DNA of 64,000 bases from a bacterium SCSIO 12844 (GTDB lineage Bacteria; Pseudomonadota; Gammaproteobacteria; Francisellales; Francisellaceae). The stretch's first letter is position 1. The number at the start of each line of letters is the position of its first letter. The position numbers were made by a program, and so were the translations under genes. The stretch is taken from positions 1,984,001-2,048,000 of the forward strand of contig CP073743.1 in assembly GCA_024397935.1 (NCBI GenBank), read 5' to 3'. This document shows positions 61,843 through 64,000 of this stretch, in pieces. The notes beneath the pieces were generated by a model. That model was not told where the DNA came from. It made no database searches and worked only from the letters and a program-made list of their open reading frames with translations.

Positions 61843-61856
61843 ATGATAATCATTAT
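61843..61856. promoter_or_regulatory. Fur-box-like site before the kinase gene
   Basis: ATGATAATCATTAT matches 14 consecutive bases of the Fur consensus GATAATGATAATCATTATC (15 of 19 over the full length). It lies 39-52 bp before the kinase ATG at 61804, where it could overlap the promoter. A single match in A+T-rich DNA can be chance. Confidence 0.4.
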
Positions 61857-61954
61857 TTATGTATAACAGCAGTAAAAAGGTCATAAATTAATAATAAAGA
61901 ATGTATAAAGACTGTGAACTCACTATGGAGCTTTAAAATGAATAATTATTCTTT

Positions 61955-63508
61955 CAGCAATTCCCGCTATTAATGACACGGGTTGCAAATAAAGACTTTT
62001 AGACCGATCATATATTTATTTTTCGTAACCTAGTTATTTTACAATGAACAATCAATTTAAAAAACATCTATCTATACCAGGTTTATTACACACATTAAGA
62101 AATAGCTTTGCAAAAGCTACTGATAGGAAGTCATCCAGCATTTACTCACTTGTTGATTGTTTGATGTGTGGCATGGCAGTATTTGGAATGAAGTATCCTT
62201 CATTACTTAAATTTGATAAAGATATGCGATCAGAGGGCAGTTTGGTTAAAAATAATATTAGCTCATTATATAAAGTTGAAAAAGTGCCATGTGATACATA
62301 TTTACGTGAACGTTTAGATGAAATTGATTATCTTCAATTACGTCAGTCATTTAATGCATTACTAAGCAATCTACAAAGAGGTAAAGTTCTAGAGCAATAT
62401 TGTTTTTATAATGATTATTATTTGATTTCCAGTGACGGCACAGGGATGTTTTCATCACATGAAGTGCATTGTGATAATTGCTGTGTAAAACATCACCGTA
62501 ATGGAACAAAAACTTATTATCATCAAATGTTGTGTGCTTCGATTGTACATCCTGATATAAAGCAAGTGATTCCATTAGCGCCTGAGCCAATTATTAAAAG
62601 TGATGGAACAAAGAAAAATGATTGTGAGCGAAATGCAGCCAAACGTTTAATTAAACGTCTTCGCCAAGAACACCCGCACTTAGCAATGATTTTTGTTGAA
62701 GATGCCTTATATGCCAATGGCCCTCATATTGATGACCTAAACAAACATAATATTCATTATATTCTAGGAGTAAAACCAAGTGATCATACCTGGCTTTTTG
62801 ACTGGGTTAAAGCAAGTAAATCCGAGTTTTTGTCGATGTCACTAGAGGGTGTTAAACATGAATTTGAGTGGGTTAATCAAGCTGAATTAAATGAAACTAG
62901 AAGTGATATTAAGGTTAACTTTTTGTCTTATAAACAGACAAATAAAAAAGGTAAAGTACAGCATTTTACTTGGGTGACAGACCTTGATCTTAATTCAAAC
63001 AATGTATTTAAAATAATGACAGGAGCACGTGCACGCTGGAAAATTGAAAATGAGACATTTAATACATTAAAAAATCAAGGGTATAATTTTGAACACAATT
63101 TTGGTCATGGAGCAAACAACTTATGTACAGTATTTGGCTTTTTGATGCTATTGGCATTTTTGGTAGATCAAATTCAAGAACTATGCTGTCCATTATTTAA
63201 GTCGGCATTAAAAAAATTAGAGACAAGAAGTCGTTTATGGGACAGAATAAGAAGTGCTTTTTTTATAGCACAGATTAATAGTTGGGAAGCGCTATATTTA
63301 CACCTATCAGGAAAAGTTAAAGCCCAATTGATCATCGACACTGGTTAATTATATTTTGCCATGAACATCGTGTTTTTAACTATACCCGGTTATTTATTAA
63401 TGAGACATAAAAATCTAATATACGGTGCATATGCTGTAGCGGTAAGTATTGTCAATGAGAATGCTAATGGAATTAATAATTAAATGAAAAATTAAGCGGG
63501 AATAGCTG
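61955..63508 (+). mobile_element. Insertion sequence, copy 3 (1554 bp)
   Basis: Same inverted repeats as copies 1 and 2. A perfect 9-bp target duplication, TTATTCTTT, is at 61946-61954 and 63509-63517. It lies between the divergent kinase gene and rdgB, 150 bp upstream of the kinase start and 100 bp before rdgB, so it has separated what was probably a shared promoter region. At the variable site it has the same base as copy 1. Confidence 0.95.
62044..63348 (+). CDS. DDE-type (IS4-like) transposase, copy 3
   Basis: 434 residues, the same protein as in copies 1 and 2, with acids D131, D220 and E335/E337 intact. The frame is uninterrupted, so this copy may be active. Confidence 0.92.
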   Translation: MNNQFKKHLSIPGLLHTLRNSFAKATDRKSSSIYSLVDCLMCGMAVFGMKYPSLLKFDKDMRSEGSLVKNNISSLYKVEKVPCDTYLRERLDEIDYLQLRQSFNALLSNLQRGKVLEQYCFYNDYYLISSDGTGMFSSHEVHCDNCCVKHHRNGTKTYYHQMLCASIVHPDIKQVIPLAPEPIIKSDGTKKNDCERNAAKRLIKRLRQEHPHLAMIFVEDALYANGPHIDDLNKHNIHYILGVKPSDHTWLFDWVKASKSEFLSMSLEGVKHEFEWVNQAELNETRSDIKVNFLSYKQTNKKGKVQHFTWVTDLDLNSNNVFKIMTGARARWKIENETFNTLKNQGYNFEHNFGHGANNLCTVFGFLMLLAFLVDQIQELCCPLFKSALKKLETRSRLWDRIRSAFFIAQINSWEALYLHLSGKVKAQLIIDTG

Positions 63509-63607
63509 TTATTCTTTAAGGCTACTTGATATCAGCTAAAAATTCCTCTAATGTATATAGCTAATTAGCTAGCTTATCTATATAAAAATTAATAAAGGCA
63601 AATGTTT

Positions 63608-64000
63608 ATGCTGAAAATTGTATTTGCATCTTCAAACCAAGGAAAAATTAAAGAAATTAACCAATTATTTAAGCCTTTAAATATTAATGTCATATCACAG
63701 CGTGAATTTAATGTTCCTGATGCAGAAGAAACAGGGTTAACTTTTGTTGAAAATGCTATTTTAAAAGCACGCCACTGTTCGCAGTATACCAACCTACCTG
63801 TCTTAGCTGATGATTCAGGACTTGTAATTAAATACCTACATGGTGCCCCTGGCATTTATTCAGCTCGTTATAGTGGCGAACATGGTAATAGCCAAAAGAA
63901 TATTAAACGTGTACTAAGTGAATTAGAAGGCGTAGAAGGCCTTAACCGTCAAGCTTACTTTCATTGTTCTTTAGTTTTAATGAAACACCAAAAAGATCCA
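63608..64000 (+). CDS. rdgB: RdgB/HAM1 family non-canonical purine NTP pyrophosphatase (N-terminal part)
   Basis: RdgB removes ITP, dITP and XTP from the nucleotide pool, protecting DNA. The visible 131 residues begin MLKIVFASSNQGKIKEIN (usually SxNxxKxxE) and include FNVPDAEETGLTFVENAILKARH, LPVLADDSGL and GAPGIYSARYSGE, the substrate and metal blocks. ATG 63608 has AAAGG about 9 bp upstream; an ATG two codons earlier is too close to it. The gene continues past the right edge. Confidence 0.95.
   Translation, partial: MLKIVFASSNQGKIKEINQLFKPLNINVISQREFNVPDAEETGLTFVENAILKARHCSQYTNLPVLADDSGLVIKYLHGAPGIYSARYSGEHGNSQKNIKRVLSELEGVEGLNRQAYFHCSLVLMKHQKDP

Overview
The window is A+T-rich DNA (roughly one third G+C by eye) from a gammaproteobacterium. 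Gene order and content point to the Francisella / Fangia / Piscirickettsia side of the old Thiotrichales: a contiguous tkt, gap, pgk, pyk, fba glycolytic block as known from Francisella, cofactor-independent phosphoglycerate mutase, POT-type peptide and APC-type amino-acid transporters, and several eukaryotic-like or effector-like genes. No 16S or other taxonomic marker lies in the window, so this placement is inference.

Layout. 1-6.1 kb: three minus-strand genes of unknown function (the first runs off the left edge) plus cvpA; at least two of the unknown genes share an almost identical promoter. 6.2-7.8 kb: insertion sequence copy 1. 7.8-14.7 kb: a plus-strand housekeeping run, aroQ-accB-accC-prmA-dusB-purH-glk. 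14.7-18.2 kb: a degenerate intergenic repeat, a CorC/HlyC-type membrane protein and a Ser/Thr-kinase-like protein. 18.4-28.5 kb: the most unusual region, nine paralogous genes or gene remnants for secreted cysteine-containing proteins of a family I do not recognise. One is interrupted inside its signal peptide by insertion sequence copy 2, and one is reduced to signal peptide plus C-terminal module. 28.6-38.0 kb: fba, pyk, pgk, a terminator, gap, another secreted paralogue, a POT transporter and tkt. 38.2-44.9 kb: small membrane protein, SDR enzyme, small secreted protein, GNAT, a 153-bp inverted-repeat element, a secreted GDSL/SGNH hydrolase whose N-terminal domain resembles the paralogue family, and an APC permease. 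44.9-55.0 kb: a PARP-like protein, lepA, a probable IcmV-like (Dot/Icm) membrane protein beside a PadR regulator, the phhA-phhB-esterase operon, gpmI, serS, a second ADP-ribosyltransferase-like protein and a PACE-type efflux protein. 55.0-64.0 kb: AsmA-family protein, nudE, a second eukaryotic-like kinase preceded by a Fur-box-like site, insertion sequence copy 3, and the start of rdgB.

How it fits together. The housekeeping genes cover shikimate, fatty-acid and purine synthesis and lower glycolysis. The accessory genes (two kinases, two ART-like proteins, a possible Dot/Icm component, secreted cysteine-containing proteins, a secreted lipase-like enzyme) suggest a host-associated or intracellular way of life. 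Four tandem secreted paralogues carry the same promoter architecture (TTG-type -35, 18-bp spacer containing AATTATCAGACATG or a close variant, extended -10). Most of the family, and the PARP-like gene, carry GGG(G)TTG(C/T) at the ribosome-binding-site position. This looks like a small uncharacterised regulon.

The three insertion sequence copies are each 1554 bp, each flanked by a perfect 9-bp target duplication, and nearly identical, so they moved recently.
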